Source of the DNA: an uncultured Lentisphaerota bacterium | GTDB taxonomy: Bacteria > Verrucomicrobiota > Kiritimatiellia > CAIQIC01 | DNA: 40,976 nt | Direction of reading: 5' to 3' | Assembly (NCBI GenBank): GCA_903912445.1 | Contig: CAIWHP010000103.1 | Span: 1 to 40,976, forward strand | In this document: in pieces, positions 1-7,080 of the stretch | Position numbering within the stretch: position 1 is the stretch's first letter | How the letters are laid out: each line of letters starts with the position of its first letter | Program-made: the position numbers and the translations under genes | The notes under the pieces: model-generated | Databases searched by the model: none | Told to the model about the DNA's origin: nothing | Seen by the model: only the letters and a program-made list of their open reading frames with translations

Positions 1-1532
1 ATGAGCGTGCCGCCGTTGAAGTGGACGACGCTGTTGATGCCGTTGGTGACCAGCAGTTGCTTGGCCAGCAGGGTCCCGCCGTAGAGGTTCAGCTGGGCGG
101 CGCCGCGGTGCCCGACTACGAGGGCGGCGTTGGTGACAGTCAACTGGCCGCCGTAGAGGTTGACGGCATTGTTGCTGGCGCCGGCGGACGAGCTGATGAC
201 GAGCGAGCCGCCGACCGTCACCGCGCCGCCATTGGTGAGGGTCACCGTGTTGCCGTCATCGACGAAGCCGACGTAGAGTCCGCCGCTGCTGTTCCAGATG
301 GAACCGGCCCCGGTGACGAGGATGGCGTTGTTGCTGGCGCCGGCGTTGTTGCCGATGAAGCCGCCGGCGGAGAAGACGGTGCCGCTGTTGGCGATGGTCA
401 GCGTGTTGCCGGCGCCGACGTTGCCAAGGTAGAGGCTGCCGCCGTTGGTCCAGACCGAGCCAGACCCCGTGACCGTCACGCTGTTGCCCGTGGCGCTGCT
501 GTTGGCGCCGATGGAGCCGGCGGCGCTGGAGACGGTGCCGTGGTTGGTGATGGTCAGGCTGTTGCCGGCGCCGTAGTTGCCGATGTAGAGGACATCGCTG
601 TTGGTCCAGCCGGAACCGGCGCCGGTGACGGTGACGGCGTTGCTGTTGCCGCCGCTGTTGGCGCCAATAGTCCCGATGGTGTTGTAGACGCTGCCGCCAT
701 TGGTGATGGTCAGCCTGTTGCCGGAGCCGTAGTTGCCGATGTAGAGGTCGCCGCCGTTGTTCCAGACGGAGCCGGAACCCCTGACGGTGACCACGTTGTT
801 GCTGGCGTTGGATAATTGGCCGATGTAGCTGTTGGCGCTGTAGACATTGCCGCCGTTGGCGAGGGTCAGCGTGCTGCCGGAACTGGAATAGCCGACCGAG
901 AGCTCGCCGCTGGTGACGGTGAGCTGTCCGCCGGTGAGGTTGACGCTGCCGGTGGCGCCCTCGTGGAGGCCCAAGACCAGGTTGCCGGCCGATTGCATGA
1001 ACTTACCGCCCTGCAGCGTCAGTGTGCCGCTACCGGTATCCCCGATCACCGTACGATAACTGGAGGTGATGGCACCGCTTTGCTGCAGCAGGACGCCGCC
1101 CTCCACGTTGAACGTGCCGGTGTCCACCCGCAACAGGGACTGTGTGAGCTGGAGGAAGCTGCCGGCGTTGAGGGTGAGGTTGGAGAGCACCCGCAGCGGC
1201 GTGGCGCTGCCAGAGGTGTTCAGGAAAAGTGTATTGGTGCCCGCGCCGACGCCCGCGATCGTCAGGTTGCTGATGGTCATGACCCCGGGTATGGCAGCGG
1301 TTACGTTGTCAATGGTGACTTTTTTGCTCAACGCGTTCGTGATCCAGATGGTTCCGAAGTTATTGGACGGTGCGACGGCGGGAGTCCAGTTGCTGCCGAT
1401 GTCCCAATAATCGCTGGAACTGTTGACCCAGCTATCGTCGGCGGCGTGCAGCGGACCCGCCCACGGCAGTCCCAGCACCAGCATGACCTTCAAGCCCACC
1501 CATGACCGCCCATGCCAAGTCGTCCATTTCAT
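1..1532 (-). CDS. Secreted protein with T5SS/PEP-CTERM-type beta-strand repeats (C-terminus outside window)
   Basis: About 510 residues are visible and the frame is still open at the window edge. It starts at the ATG at 1532, with an AAGGGG ribosome site about 7 bases upstream. Residues 1-30 form a signal peptide (WVGLKVMLVLGLPWAG core, cleavage after LHA). The mature part is Gly/Asn/Ser/Thr-rich. It contains near-identical 52-residue units with the pattern LYIGNYGxGN, LTITNxG, IGANS, VTVTGxGSxW, and the LYIGN codons recur exactly every 156 bases (741, 585, 429, 273). This matches the T5SS/PEP-CTERM-associated repeat family, a right-handed beta-helix passenger in surface or exported proteins. 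The anchor (autotransporter barrel or PEP-CTERM tail) would lie beyond base 1. The substrate and role are unknown; adhesion or a surface layer is inferred. It follows the Gfo/Idh gene on the same strand after 188 bases. Confidence 0.88.
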   Translation of the reverse strand, partial: MKWTTWHGRSWVGLKVMLVLGLPWAGPLHAADDSWVNSSSDYWDIGSNWTPAVAPSNNFGTIWITNALSKKVTIDNVTAAIPGVMTISNLTIAGVGAGTNTLFLNTSGSATPLRVLSNLTLNAGSFLQLTQSLLRVDTGTFNVEGGVLLQQSGAITSSYRTVIGDTGSGTLTLQGGKFMQSAGNLVLGLHEGATGSVNLTGGQLTVTSGELSVGYSSSGSTLTLANGGNVYSANSYIGQLSNASNNVVTVRGSGSVWNNGGDLYIGNYGSGNRLTITNGGSVYNTIGTIGANSGGNSNAVTVTGAGSGWTNSDVLYIGNYGAGNSLTITNHGTVSSAAGSIGANSSATGNSVTVTGSGSVWTNGGSLYLGNVGAGNTLTIANSGTVFSAGGFIGNNAGASNNAILVTGAGSIWNSSGGLYVGFVDDGNTVTLTNGGAVTVGGSLVISSSAGASNNAVNLYGGQLTVTNAALVVGHRGAAQLNLYGGTLLAKQLLVTNGINSVVHFNGGTL

Positions 1533-1675
1533 GACGTTACCCCTTTGCGCTGGCGCGAGATCCAAAGGGAAGTATGGCCCCGCGCTTTCCCCTGCACCCT
1601 CGTCGTCTATCGCAAAGAAGAAACGCTGTCCAGAAGAATAAATCGAGGCATCGGTGCGGCACCGTTGCGCCGCAG

Positions 1676-1691
1676 TTTCCAGCTTTGGAAA
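1676..1691. repeat. Short palindrome in the gap between the oxidoreductase and the repeat protein
   Basis: TTTCCA-GCTT-TGGAAA forms a perfect 6-bp stem. It lies in the 188-base gap downstream of the Gfo/Idh gene and upstream of the repeat-protein gene. It has no T-tract on the minus strand, so it is a poor intrinsic terminator. It resembles the arms of the imperfect palindrome inside the large glycosyltransferase gene near 24370-24415. Nothing else is recognised in 1533-1720 apart from the repeat gene's ribosome site. Confidence 0.4.
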
Positions 1692-1720
1692 ACTTGTATG
1701 CGGATTTGCCAGGCGGCGCG

Positions 1721-2755
1721 TCAGGGCAGCGGCAGGGCGATGGCGCGGCGCTCGGCGAGGCTGCGGGCGACGGCCTCGGTGAATTCCATGTACTTCACGC
1801 CGTCGGCAAAGGTGGTTAGTTTCACTTTTTCCTTCCCGCGGATCGCGTTGATGTATTCCTCCTCGACGCGCCAGGCGCCGCGCTCGTGCGGCGGGATCTC
1901 CAGGGGCCGCAGCGCGGTCTCGCCGCGCTGCGCGCCGAAAAGTTTGCCGTCGTGGAAGCGCAGGGTTCCGTCGCTGCCGAACAGCCAGGTGCCGGCGCCC
2001 TCGTCGAGCGCGGCGACGGCGCTCTGCCGGATGCGTAGCTGTGCCCCACAGGCGAGGTCGGCCAGCACCTCAAGGTGGTCGGGGACCAGCACGGGTTTCC
2101 ATTCACCCGCGGAGCGGCGCTGCGGGACAAACGTCTTCGCCAGCGCGGTGACCAGCGTGGCCTCGCCGGCCCAGCGCAGGATCATTTCATAGACGATGCC
2201 GAGCAGCATCACATTCAGCCCGCTCAGGTCACGGTCCTGGCGCCAGGTGAGCGCGCCGGCGCGGTCGAGCCAGCCGCCCGCGTCGCGGTGTTCGATCGCG
2301 AGCAGGTCGCCGATGAATTTTTCCGCCAGCAGCCGCCGGATGGTCAGGTCCACGCCCAAGCTGAACGGGGCGGGGACGACCTGCGCGACCAGTTCCGGGC
2401 GGGCCTGCGCCGCGGCGAGCATCGCGCGGGCCTCGGCGGCGTTCATCGCGAGGCGGGCCTCGGTCAGGACGTGCTTGCCGGCGGCGAGCGCGGCCAGCGT
2501 GATCGGCGCATGCAGGTAGGGCCAGGTCCCGATGACGACCGCGTCCACATCCGGATCGGCGACGAGCTCGGCCCACTGCGTGTGCACATAGGGGATGCCG
2601 AACTCGCGCGCGATCGCCGCGCCGGACTCGCGCGTGCGGTTGCAGACGCAGGTGATTGCGACGCCCGGCTGCGCCTTGAGACCGGGGATGTGCCGGGCGC
2701 GGGTGTTCGCGCCCGCGCCGACGATGCCGATGCGGATAGGTTTTGCTGCGCTCAT
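1721..2755 (-). CDS. Gfo/Idh/MocA family oxidoreductase
   Basis: The 344-residue protein has the usual family length. The N-terminal Rossmann fold opens with GIVGAGANTRARH (residues about 9-21), a dinucleotide-binding loop. The C-terminal part is the alpha/beta domain typical of sugar or inositol dehydrogenases of this superfamily. The position that normally carries the EKP motif, whose Lys is catalytic, reads TEARLAM here, so the canonical Lys is absent. Either another residue substitutes or the protein belongs to a divergent subgroup. The ATG at 2755 is supported by AGGAGG five bases upstream and by a TTGACA-17-TACGGT promoter (2782-2810). No signal peptide is seen, so it is cytoplasmic. 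The substrate cannot be predicted. Confidence 0.87.
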   Translation of the reverse strand: MSAAKPIRIGIVGAGANTRARHIPGLKAQPGVAITCVCNRTRESGAAIAREFGIPYVHTQWAELVADPDVDAVVIGTWPYLHAPITLAALAAGKHVLTEARLAMNAAEARAMLAAAQARPELVAQVVPAPFSLGVDLTIRRLLAEKFIGDLLAIEHRDAGGWLDRAGALTWRQDRDLSGLNVMLLGIVYEMILRWAGEATLVTALAKTFVPQRRSAGEWKPVLVPDHLEVLADLACGAQLRIRQSAVAALDEGAGTWLFGSDGTLRFHDGKLFGAQRGETALRPLEIPPHERGAWRVEEEYINAIRGKEKVKLTTFADGVKYMEFTEAVARSLAERRAIALPLP

Positions 2756-2781
2756 GGGCTCCTCCTGCTGATGGTGCGCAA

Positions 2782-2810
2782 ACCGTAAGCGCGGCGGGGT
2801 GGGGTGTCAA
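2782..2810 (-). promoter_or_regulatory. Predicted sigma70-type promoter of the oxidoreductase gene
   Basis: On the minus strand there is a perfect -35 TTGACA (2810-2805), a 17-base spacer, and -10 TACGGT (2787-2782). It lies 27 bases before the start codon at 2755, so the leader is very short and contains the AGGAGG site. The -10 is only a partial match. Confidence 0.5.
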
Positions 2811-3024
2811 GCGGAGCGCGGGCGGGCCACACCGGCCTGCCAGCACGTAGCCTCGCCGTCTGTCTCAACAGGAATTGAACCCACTATTCCGGCGGCAGGC
2901 TCGTCCCGGCGCAGTGCTTGGACGAAGCCGGAAATGCCGCCGCTCCCAGCTAGCGGGAGCAGACACACACAACACGCCACCAGCCGGATGAACTCCGCAT
3001 TTCGCATCCGACTTGTCTGGAGTA

Positions 3025-3053
3025 TTGCCGCCGGGCGCGCGGGCCGCTATGGT
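3025..3053 (+). promoter_or_regulatory. Predicted promoter of the Dabb gene
   Basis: TTGCCG, a 17-base spacer and TATGGT lie 27 bases before the ATG at 3081. Four of six positions match in each box. It shares the 325-base divergent region 2756-3080 with the oxidoreductase promoter. Nothing else was recognised in that region. Confidence 0.4.
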
Positions 3054-3080
3054 GTGCTGCGTCAAACGAAAGGGACAGCC

Positions 3081-3380
3081 ATGTTCTCGCATGTGGTGAT
3101 CTTTTGGACGAAGCCCGAGGTGCCCGGCGCGGCCGACGCACTGCTCGCCGGCGCCCGGAAATATCTCGCCGCCGTACCCGGCGCCCGCAGCTTCCATGTC
3201 GGCCGGATGGTGCCGAGCGCGCGGCCGGTGGTGGAACAGACCTATCAAGTGGCGCTGAACATTCTCTTTGATGACAAGGCGGCGCAGGATGCCTATCAAA
3301 GCCACCCGCTGCACCTGGAGTTTGTCGAGAAGGCATTCAAGCCGAACTGCAGCAAGTGCGTGGTCTATGATTTTGCATAG
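3081..3380 (+). CDS. Dabb family protein (stress-responsive alpha/beta-barrel domain)
   Basis: This 99-residue single-domain protein starts MFSHVVIFWTKPE and includes the segment DAYQSHPLHLEFVEK near the C-terminus. This is the dimeric alpha/beta barrel (ferredoxin-like) layout of the Dabb family: an opening HxVxFW strand and a conserved YxxHPxHxxF motif. The start at 3081 has AAAGGGA seven bases upstream; longer in-frame extensions lack a ribosome site and domain content. Family members are small, usually cytosolic proteins, a few of which are cyclases or stress-linked, and many have no known reaction. A URO-D-family gene follows after 133 bases that contain a 51-bp palindrome. Confidence 0.85.
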   Translation: MFSHVVIFWTKPEVPGAADALLAGARKYLAAVPGARSFHVGRMVPSARPVVEQTYQVALNILFDDKAAQDAYQSHPLHLEFVEKAFKPNCSKCVVYDFA

Positions 3381-3415
3381 TGCTTGGGAGGGCGAGCCTC
3401 CCGGCGAGCCGTTTT

Positions 3416-3466
3416 CTGTAGCGGCGACCTGTGGTCGCCGACGGCGGTCACAGACCGCCGCTACAG
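3416..3466. repeat. 51-bp nested palindromic repeat, copy A
   Basis: The outer arms CTGTAGCGGCG and CGCCGCTACAG pair perfectly. The interior can instead fold as two side-by-side hairpins (GCGACC-TGT-GGTCGC and GGCGGTC-ACA-GACCGCC), giving a cross-shaped element. A second copy of identical length lies at 6399-6449 and differs at only a few positions. Both are intergenic. The layout resembles REP/BIME-type repeats. No T-tract follows, so it is not an obvious terminator. Confidence 0.8.
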
Positions 3467-3513
3467 AGGCGGAGGGCGGGAACGATTAGGATTAGGAAGC
3501 GAAGGAGAACAAC

Positions 3514-4947
3514 ATGAGCCAGGACATGGAACAGCTCTACCAGCGCCGGCTGGCGCGGTATGTGACGGCGATGCGCAACGAGAAGCCGGACCGCGTGCCG
3601 ATCCGCCCGTTCGTCGCGGAATTCACCGCCAAGGTCGCGGGGATGACCTGCCAGGAGGTGACGCACGACTACACCAAGGCCTTCGAGGCGGTCATCAAGT
3701 GCGCGCATGACTTCGACTGGGACGCGATGGTCGCGAACATGGTCTACGTCTGGACCGGCCTGACGCAGGCGGCGGGGCTGCGCTATTATGCGATCCCCGG
3801 CATCGGCCTGCCGCCGGACGTCGGCTTCAACTACGTCGAGCCGGCCGAGGAAAAGGCGTTCATGCAGCCCGACGAATACGACGCGCTGATCGCCGACCCG
3901 ACGGGCTTCCTCTATGAGAAGTGGCTGCCGCGCGTCTCCGAGGAGGTCGCCGCGGGCGGCAAGCGCGCAAGCGTCGGGCTCGTGAAAAGCTCGATGGCGA
4001 TGCTCTCCTATTTCACGGCTTTCGGCCCACAGGTGGCGCGCATGCGCAGCGAGACCGGCATGCCCAGCGCCATCGCCGGCATCTTCAAGGCGCCGCTCGA
4101 CATCATCGCCGACAAAATGCGCGGCTACCTCGGCCTGCTCGACGACCTCCAGACCCAGCCGGAGAAGGTGCTCAAGGCGTGCGAGGCGTTGATGCCGCAC
4201 CTGTGCCACGTCGGCCTGACCAGCTCCGACCCGAGCGGCACCGTGCCCATCGGCTTCTGGATGCACCGCGGCTGCGTTCCGTTCGTCAACCCGCGGACGT
4301 TCAACGAGATCTACTGGCCCACGCTCAAGCCGATCGTCGAGGAGTTCTGGAAGCAGGGCCGCCAGACGCTGTTCTATGCCGAGGGCAAGTGGCACCACCA
4401 CTACGACTCGTTCCTCGAACTGCCCGAGCGCAGCATTGTCTATCACGTGGACCGCGACGACGTCTTCGAGGCGCACCGCCGCCTGCACCACAAGTTCGCG
4501 CTCAGCGGCGGCGTGCCCAACACGCTGCTCAGCTTCGGCAAACCCGCCGAGGTCAGCGCGCTGGTCCGGCGCATCATCACGGAAGTCGCGTCCCAGGGCG
4601 GCTACATCCTCGACTCCGGCGCGATCCTGCAGAATGATGCCAGTATTGCGAACATGCGCGCCCTCACCGACACCGCGCGCGAGTTCGGCATCTACGGCGA
4701 TGGCCAGGCCGAGTTGAACGCCACGCCGCCCGCGCAGACGCCCGCCTCCATCGCCGACCGCGCGAAGCTCAAGGGCATGAGCGGCCGGCCCGCCCCGCGC
4801 GTCGCCCCCGGCGTCGTCCTCCCCTGGGCAGAGAAACTCCCCACCATCCCCCCGATCACCGGCGACGCCGCGCTCGCCAAGAACATCTGGGAGCAGGTGG
4901 ACGGCTTCGGCAACATGTACATCTGGCAGCTGCTGCTGAGCTTCTGA
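3514..4947 (+). CDS. Uroporphyrinogen decarboxylase (URO-D) family protein, possibly a corrinoid-type methyltransferase
   Basis: The 477-residue protein starts at an ATG preceded by GAAGGAG. The N-terminal RNEKPDRVPIRPF (about residues 22-34) is the opening signature of URO-D-like proteins (MtaA/CmuA relatives). It is followed by a TIM-barrel pattern including GFWMHRGCVPFVNP, FYAEGKWHHHYDSF and ILDSGAILQND. The protein is longer than true HemE (about 350 residues), and the last 70 residues are extra. It is therefore probably not the heme enzyme but one of the URO-D paralogues common in PVC genomes, often linked to methyl transfer; the substrate is unknown. His residues in GKWHHHYD could bind metal, which is inference. 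No signal peptide is seen. Confidence 0.85.
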   Translation: MSQDMEQLYQRRLARYVTAMRNEKPDRVPIRPFVAEFTAKVAGMTCQEVTHDYTKAFEAVIKCAHDFDWDAMVANMVYVWTGLTQAAGLRYYAIPGIGLPPDVGFNYVEPAEEKAFMQPDEYDALIADPTGFLYEKWLPRVSEEVAAGGKRASVGLVKSSMAMLSYFTAFGPQVARMRSETGMPSAIAGIFKAPLDIIADKMRGYLGLLDDLQTQPEKVLKACEALMPHLCHVGLTSSDPSGTVPIGFWMHRGCVPFVNPRTFNEIYWPTLKPIVEEFWKQGRQTLFYAEGKWHHHYDSFLELPERSIVYHVDRDDVFEAHRRLHHKFALSGGVPNTLLSFGKPAEVSALVRRIITEVASQGGYILDSGAILQNDASIANMRALTDTAREFGIYGDGQAELNATPPAQTPASIADRAKLKGMSGRPAPRVAPGVVLPWAEKLPTIPPITGDAALAKNIWEQVDGFGNMYIWQLLLSF

Positions 4948-5016
4948 TTATCATGAAAGCCGCATAGCACGCCGTTGGGCTTAAAGCAGCCGGGGGAGGA
5001 GCCCACTACGAAAACG

Positions 5017-6216
5017 ATGATAACGGTAATGCTGATGGCGTTTGCTGTAACGGTCTCTGCACAGCAAGCCAATACCCTGGATGCGTTGCGGCAGGCCTGT
5101 GAGAAACAACAGCAGACCTTTCTCGCTCAATACGGCACGGCGCTGGACGCGATTAATGACGTCTTGAGAACGAAAGGCGACTTGGAAGGCATCCTCGTCC
5201 TTGAAGTCGAAAAACAACGATTGAAGGTGCAAAAGATCGTGCTGAATCCAAGAGAGGCGCCGGCGTTGTTTCGTCCCGCAACAGAGCTGTATTTCCGATC
5301 TATGGTCACGTTGCTAGGACAGCACACAAAGGCGCTTGATGGGCTCATCAAGAGAGAAGTCATGGCAGGCCGCATAACGGAAGCGAAAGCTGTCAAGATG
5401 GAGAAGGACAAAGCGGCCTCTCAGCTGGCAGACATTCAAACAAAGTTGCCGGCGCCATCAGGGAACCATGCTGCATCTAAGGGGTCTTCGGAAGAAAGGG
5501 TAGGAGCTGTTAAGATCAAGCCGCTTCTTCCGGCCGGTCTTCTTAAGGAATGTGTTCTCTATTATTCTTTCGATAAAGATGGAGGGAAGGAGGTTACCGA
5601 CCTGAGTGGAACCGGACACGAGGGGATGCTAAAAGACGCGGTGGTTGTCAGCGACACCAGAGGCTTGGGGAACGCGGCCTGCGAGTTCAGCGTGGGGACA
5701 TCCATCGACTCCAAGCCGGACAACATCTCGGGTTCTGTTTACAGGGAGTTGACTTTGGCCGTATGGCTGAAATGTGCTGATCTTAGCGGTCAACGGCACT
5801 TAGTTGGTAGAACGGATGGCCAAACAACTTATCAAACTCCGGGCAGCTTCGGGCTGGAGTTGGGGTTGTTCGGGAATCTTATCCCCTGCGTTCATTTCAA
5901 TGACGGTAAAGATCACCGGCTTTCCTTCGGAAAAAAGATTGAAACAGACAAGTGGTGTCATCTTACGGCTGTCATTAAGGGCGTGGGCACCCGGAATGGT
6001 ACGGCTGCAGGCTATATTGACGGCGAAAGAATATTCTTGCGATCAGGTTTTTCGAAGACCCCCCATTTGCCCAATGCATTTTTCAGAATTGGACAATGGG
6101 AAAATGGTGGTTACTCCATGCACTTTAAGGGCCTGATAGATGATGTGATGATATATCGTAGAGCCTTGTCGGATAGCGAAGTGAAACAGCTCTACAATGC
6201 CCAGAAATCGAAGTAA
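5017..6216 (+). CDS. Secreted LamG/concanavalin-like domain protein
   Basis: The ATG at 5017 gives a 399-residue protein with signal peptide MITVMLMAFAVTVSA. The GGGGGAGGAG sequence is about 16 bases upstream, a long spacing, so the start is not certain. Residues about 20-150 are charged and probably helical (coiled-coil-like; KQRLKVQK, KAVKMEKDKAA). Residues about 175-395 form a LamG jelly roll: LYYSFDKD, LAVWLKCADLSG, CHLTAVIKG, YIDGER, and the closing GLIDDVMIYRRALSDSEVKQLYN-type end that is typical of this fold. It probably binds carbohydrate or protein outside the cell. The DNA looks less GC-rich than both flanks, which suggests transfer. Its stop overlaps the ATG of a truncated immunity-like frame (TAATG). 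Confidence 0.85.
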   Translation: MITVMLMAFAVTVSAQQANTLDALRQACEKQQQTFLAQYGTALDAINDVLRTKGDLEGILVLEVEKQRLKVQKIVLNPREAPALFRPATELYFRSMVTLLGQHTKALDGLIKREVMAGRITEAKAVKMEKDKAASQLADIQTKLPAPSGNHAASKGSSEERVGAVKIKPLLPAGLLKECVLYYSFDKDGGKEVTDLSGTGHEGMLKDAVVVSDTRGLGNAACEFSVGTSIDSKPDNISGSVYRELTLAVWLKCADLSGQRHLVGRTDGQTTYQTPGSFGLELGLFGNLIPCVHFNDGKDHRLSFGKKIETDKWCHLTAVIKGVGTRNGTAAGYIDGERIFLRSGFSKTPHLPNAFFRIGQWENGGYSMHFKGLIDDVMIYRRALSDSEVKQLYNAQKSK

Positions 6217-6404
6217 TGCTGCACTTTTTTGATCGGCAGGCGCAGCAGGCGTTGGCGTTGTGGGCGGCGGGTTGTGTGGAGCATGTGCTGGGGTTGTTCG
6301 AGGCGCAACAGCCGCACGACGACCGGCCGCGCAAGGCGATGGCGGTCGCGGCAGTGAACATCGAAATGCGCCTTGGATACAGATCGGATCCTGCGCAACT
6401 GTAG
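6216..6404 (+). pseudogene. Truncated copy of the immunity-like gene
   Basis: The frame encodes 62 residues. After a short lead-in, RQAQQALALWAAGCVEHVLG to DDRPRKA closely matches the N-terminus of the full gene at 7081. At the DNA level 6237-6340 and 7111-7214 are 104 bases each, align without gaps and are highly similar by eye. Homology ends abruptly after the RPRKA codons and the frame then runs into unrelated sequence and a 51-bp palindrome. The ATG overlaps the LamG stop (TAATG). It is best read as a 5' remnant left by duplication or recombination rather than a functional gene. Confidence 0.7.
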
Positions 6405-6449
6405 CGGCGACCTGTGGTCGCCGTCGGCGGTCGCTGACCGCCGTTGCAG
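6399..6449. repeat. 51-bp nested palindromic repeat, copy B
   Basis: This copy has the same layout as 3416-3466: CTGTAGCGGCGACC at the left end, an identical first hairpin, and a second hairpin GGCGGTC-GCT-GACCGCC. A few base changes in the right arm (GTTGCAG instead of GCTACAG) weaken the outer stem. It covers the very end of the truncated immunity-like frame and lies just upstream of the toxin-antitoxin promoter. Confidence 0.8.
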
Positions 6450-6495
6450 AAGGCCGTCAATGATGCGTGACTTTCGAGTGCGTTGCGCTTGCCGA

Positions 6496-6524
6496 TTGAC
6501 AATCGGCGGTGCCATGCGTACGCT
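6496..6524 (+). promoter_or_regulatory. Predicted promoter/operator of the toxin-antitoxin operon
   Basis: TTGACA (6496-6501), a 17-base spacer and TACGCT lie 26 bases before the antitoxin ATG. GATTGACAATC (6494-6504) is palindromic apart from its centre and overlaps the -35. GCGTACGC (6516-6523) is a perfect palindrome over the -10. Such symmetry would suit autorepression by a dimeric Phd-type antitoxin; this is inference from family behaviour. Confidence 0.45.
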
Positions 6525-6550
6525 ATTGCGCACGTTAAAAAGGTGAACCC

Positions 6551-6793
6551 ATGACAACCATGACGGCAACCCAGGCACGCTCGCGACTGTACGCGCTGCT
6601 CGACGAGACCGCGGCGTCGCATGAACCCATCCAGATCACCGGGAAGCGCAACAACGGCGTGCTGCTTTCCGAGGATGACTGGCGCGCGATCCAGGAAACC
6701 CTCTTTCTCGCGGCGATCCCCGGCATGAAGGACTCCATCGTCGAAGGTTTGAAAACCCCGGTGAGCAAATGTTCCCGGGAGCTGCGCTGGTGA
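6551..6793 (+). CDS. Phd/YefM family antitoxin
   Basis: The 80-residue protein opens MTTMTATQARSRLYALLDE, followed by EPIQITGKRNNGVLLSEDDW. This is the canonical N-terminal DNA-binding fold of Phd/YefM antitoxins, with a variable C-terminal tail that should wrap the toxin. AGGTG lies seven bases upstream of the ATG. The final codons overlap the toxin gene: the stop TGA is shared with a GTG start (GTGA), so the two are translationally coupled. It neutralises the YoeB-type toxin and probably represses its own promoter through the palindromes just upstream. Confidence 0.92.
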   Translation: MTTMTATQARSRLYALLDETAASHEPIQITGKRNNGVLLSEDDWRAIQETLFLAAIPGMKDSIVEGLKTPVSKCSRELRW

Positions 6794-7056
6794 AACGGTA
6801 TCAATTGGTGTTCACGAAGCAGGCGCAAAAGGACGCCAAGAAACTCTCATCTTCCGGCCTGCGGCCAAAGGCAGAAATGTTGCTGGCCATTCTTGAGCAC
6901 GATCCCCTGCAGAACCCACCGCCCTTCGAGAAACTCATCGGCGACATGGCCGGTGCCTACTCGCGGCGCATCAATATCCAGCATCGGCTCGTCTACCAAA
7001 TCATCGAGCCAATCAAGACTGTCAAAGTGATCCGACTGTGGACGCACTACGAATAG
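6790..7056 (+). CDS. Txe/YoeB family toxin (ribosome-dependent mRNA interferase)
   Basis: From the GTG at 6790 the product is 88 residues, the family's usual size. The GTG overlaps the antitoxin stop and has GGGAG nine bases upstream. An ATG at 6769 would add seven residues and is less family-like. SRRINIQHRLVYQI and the C-terminal RLWTHYE are diagnostic. Glu47 (PFEKL), Arg66 (HRLVY) and His86 (THYE) correspond to YoeB catalytic Glu46, Arg65 and His83, so the toxin looks intact. It would cleave mRNA in the ribosomal A site. The pair sits between two copies of an immunity-like gene. Confidence 0.92.
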   Translation: MKRYQLVFTKQAQKDAKKLSSSGLRPKAEMLLAILEHDPLQNPPPFEKLIGDMAGAYSRRINIQHRLVYQIIEPIKTVKVIRLWTHYE

Positions 7057-7080
7057 AGGAAAAGATCTCTGGCCATTCGT

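Noticed and set aside
21-1505. Long plus-strand open frames rich in Val, Ala, Gly and Asp
   Set aside because: They are antisense shadows of the repeat protein on the minus strand. The minus frame has a signal peptide, a ribosome site and a 52-residue repeat pattern.
2860-2905. tRNA-like T-arm (complement of GGGTTCAATTCC) upstream of the Dabb gene
   Set aside because: The flanking bases do not form a 5-bp T-stem, and no anticodon or acceptor stems can be found.
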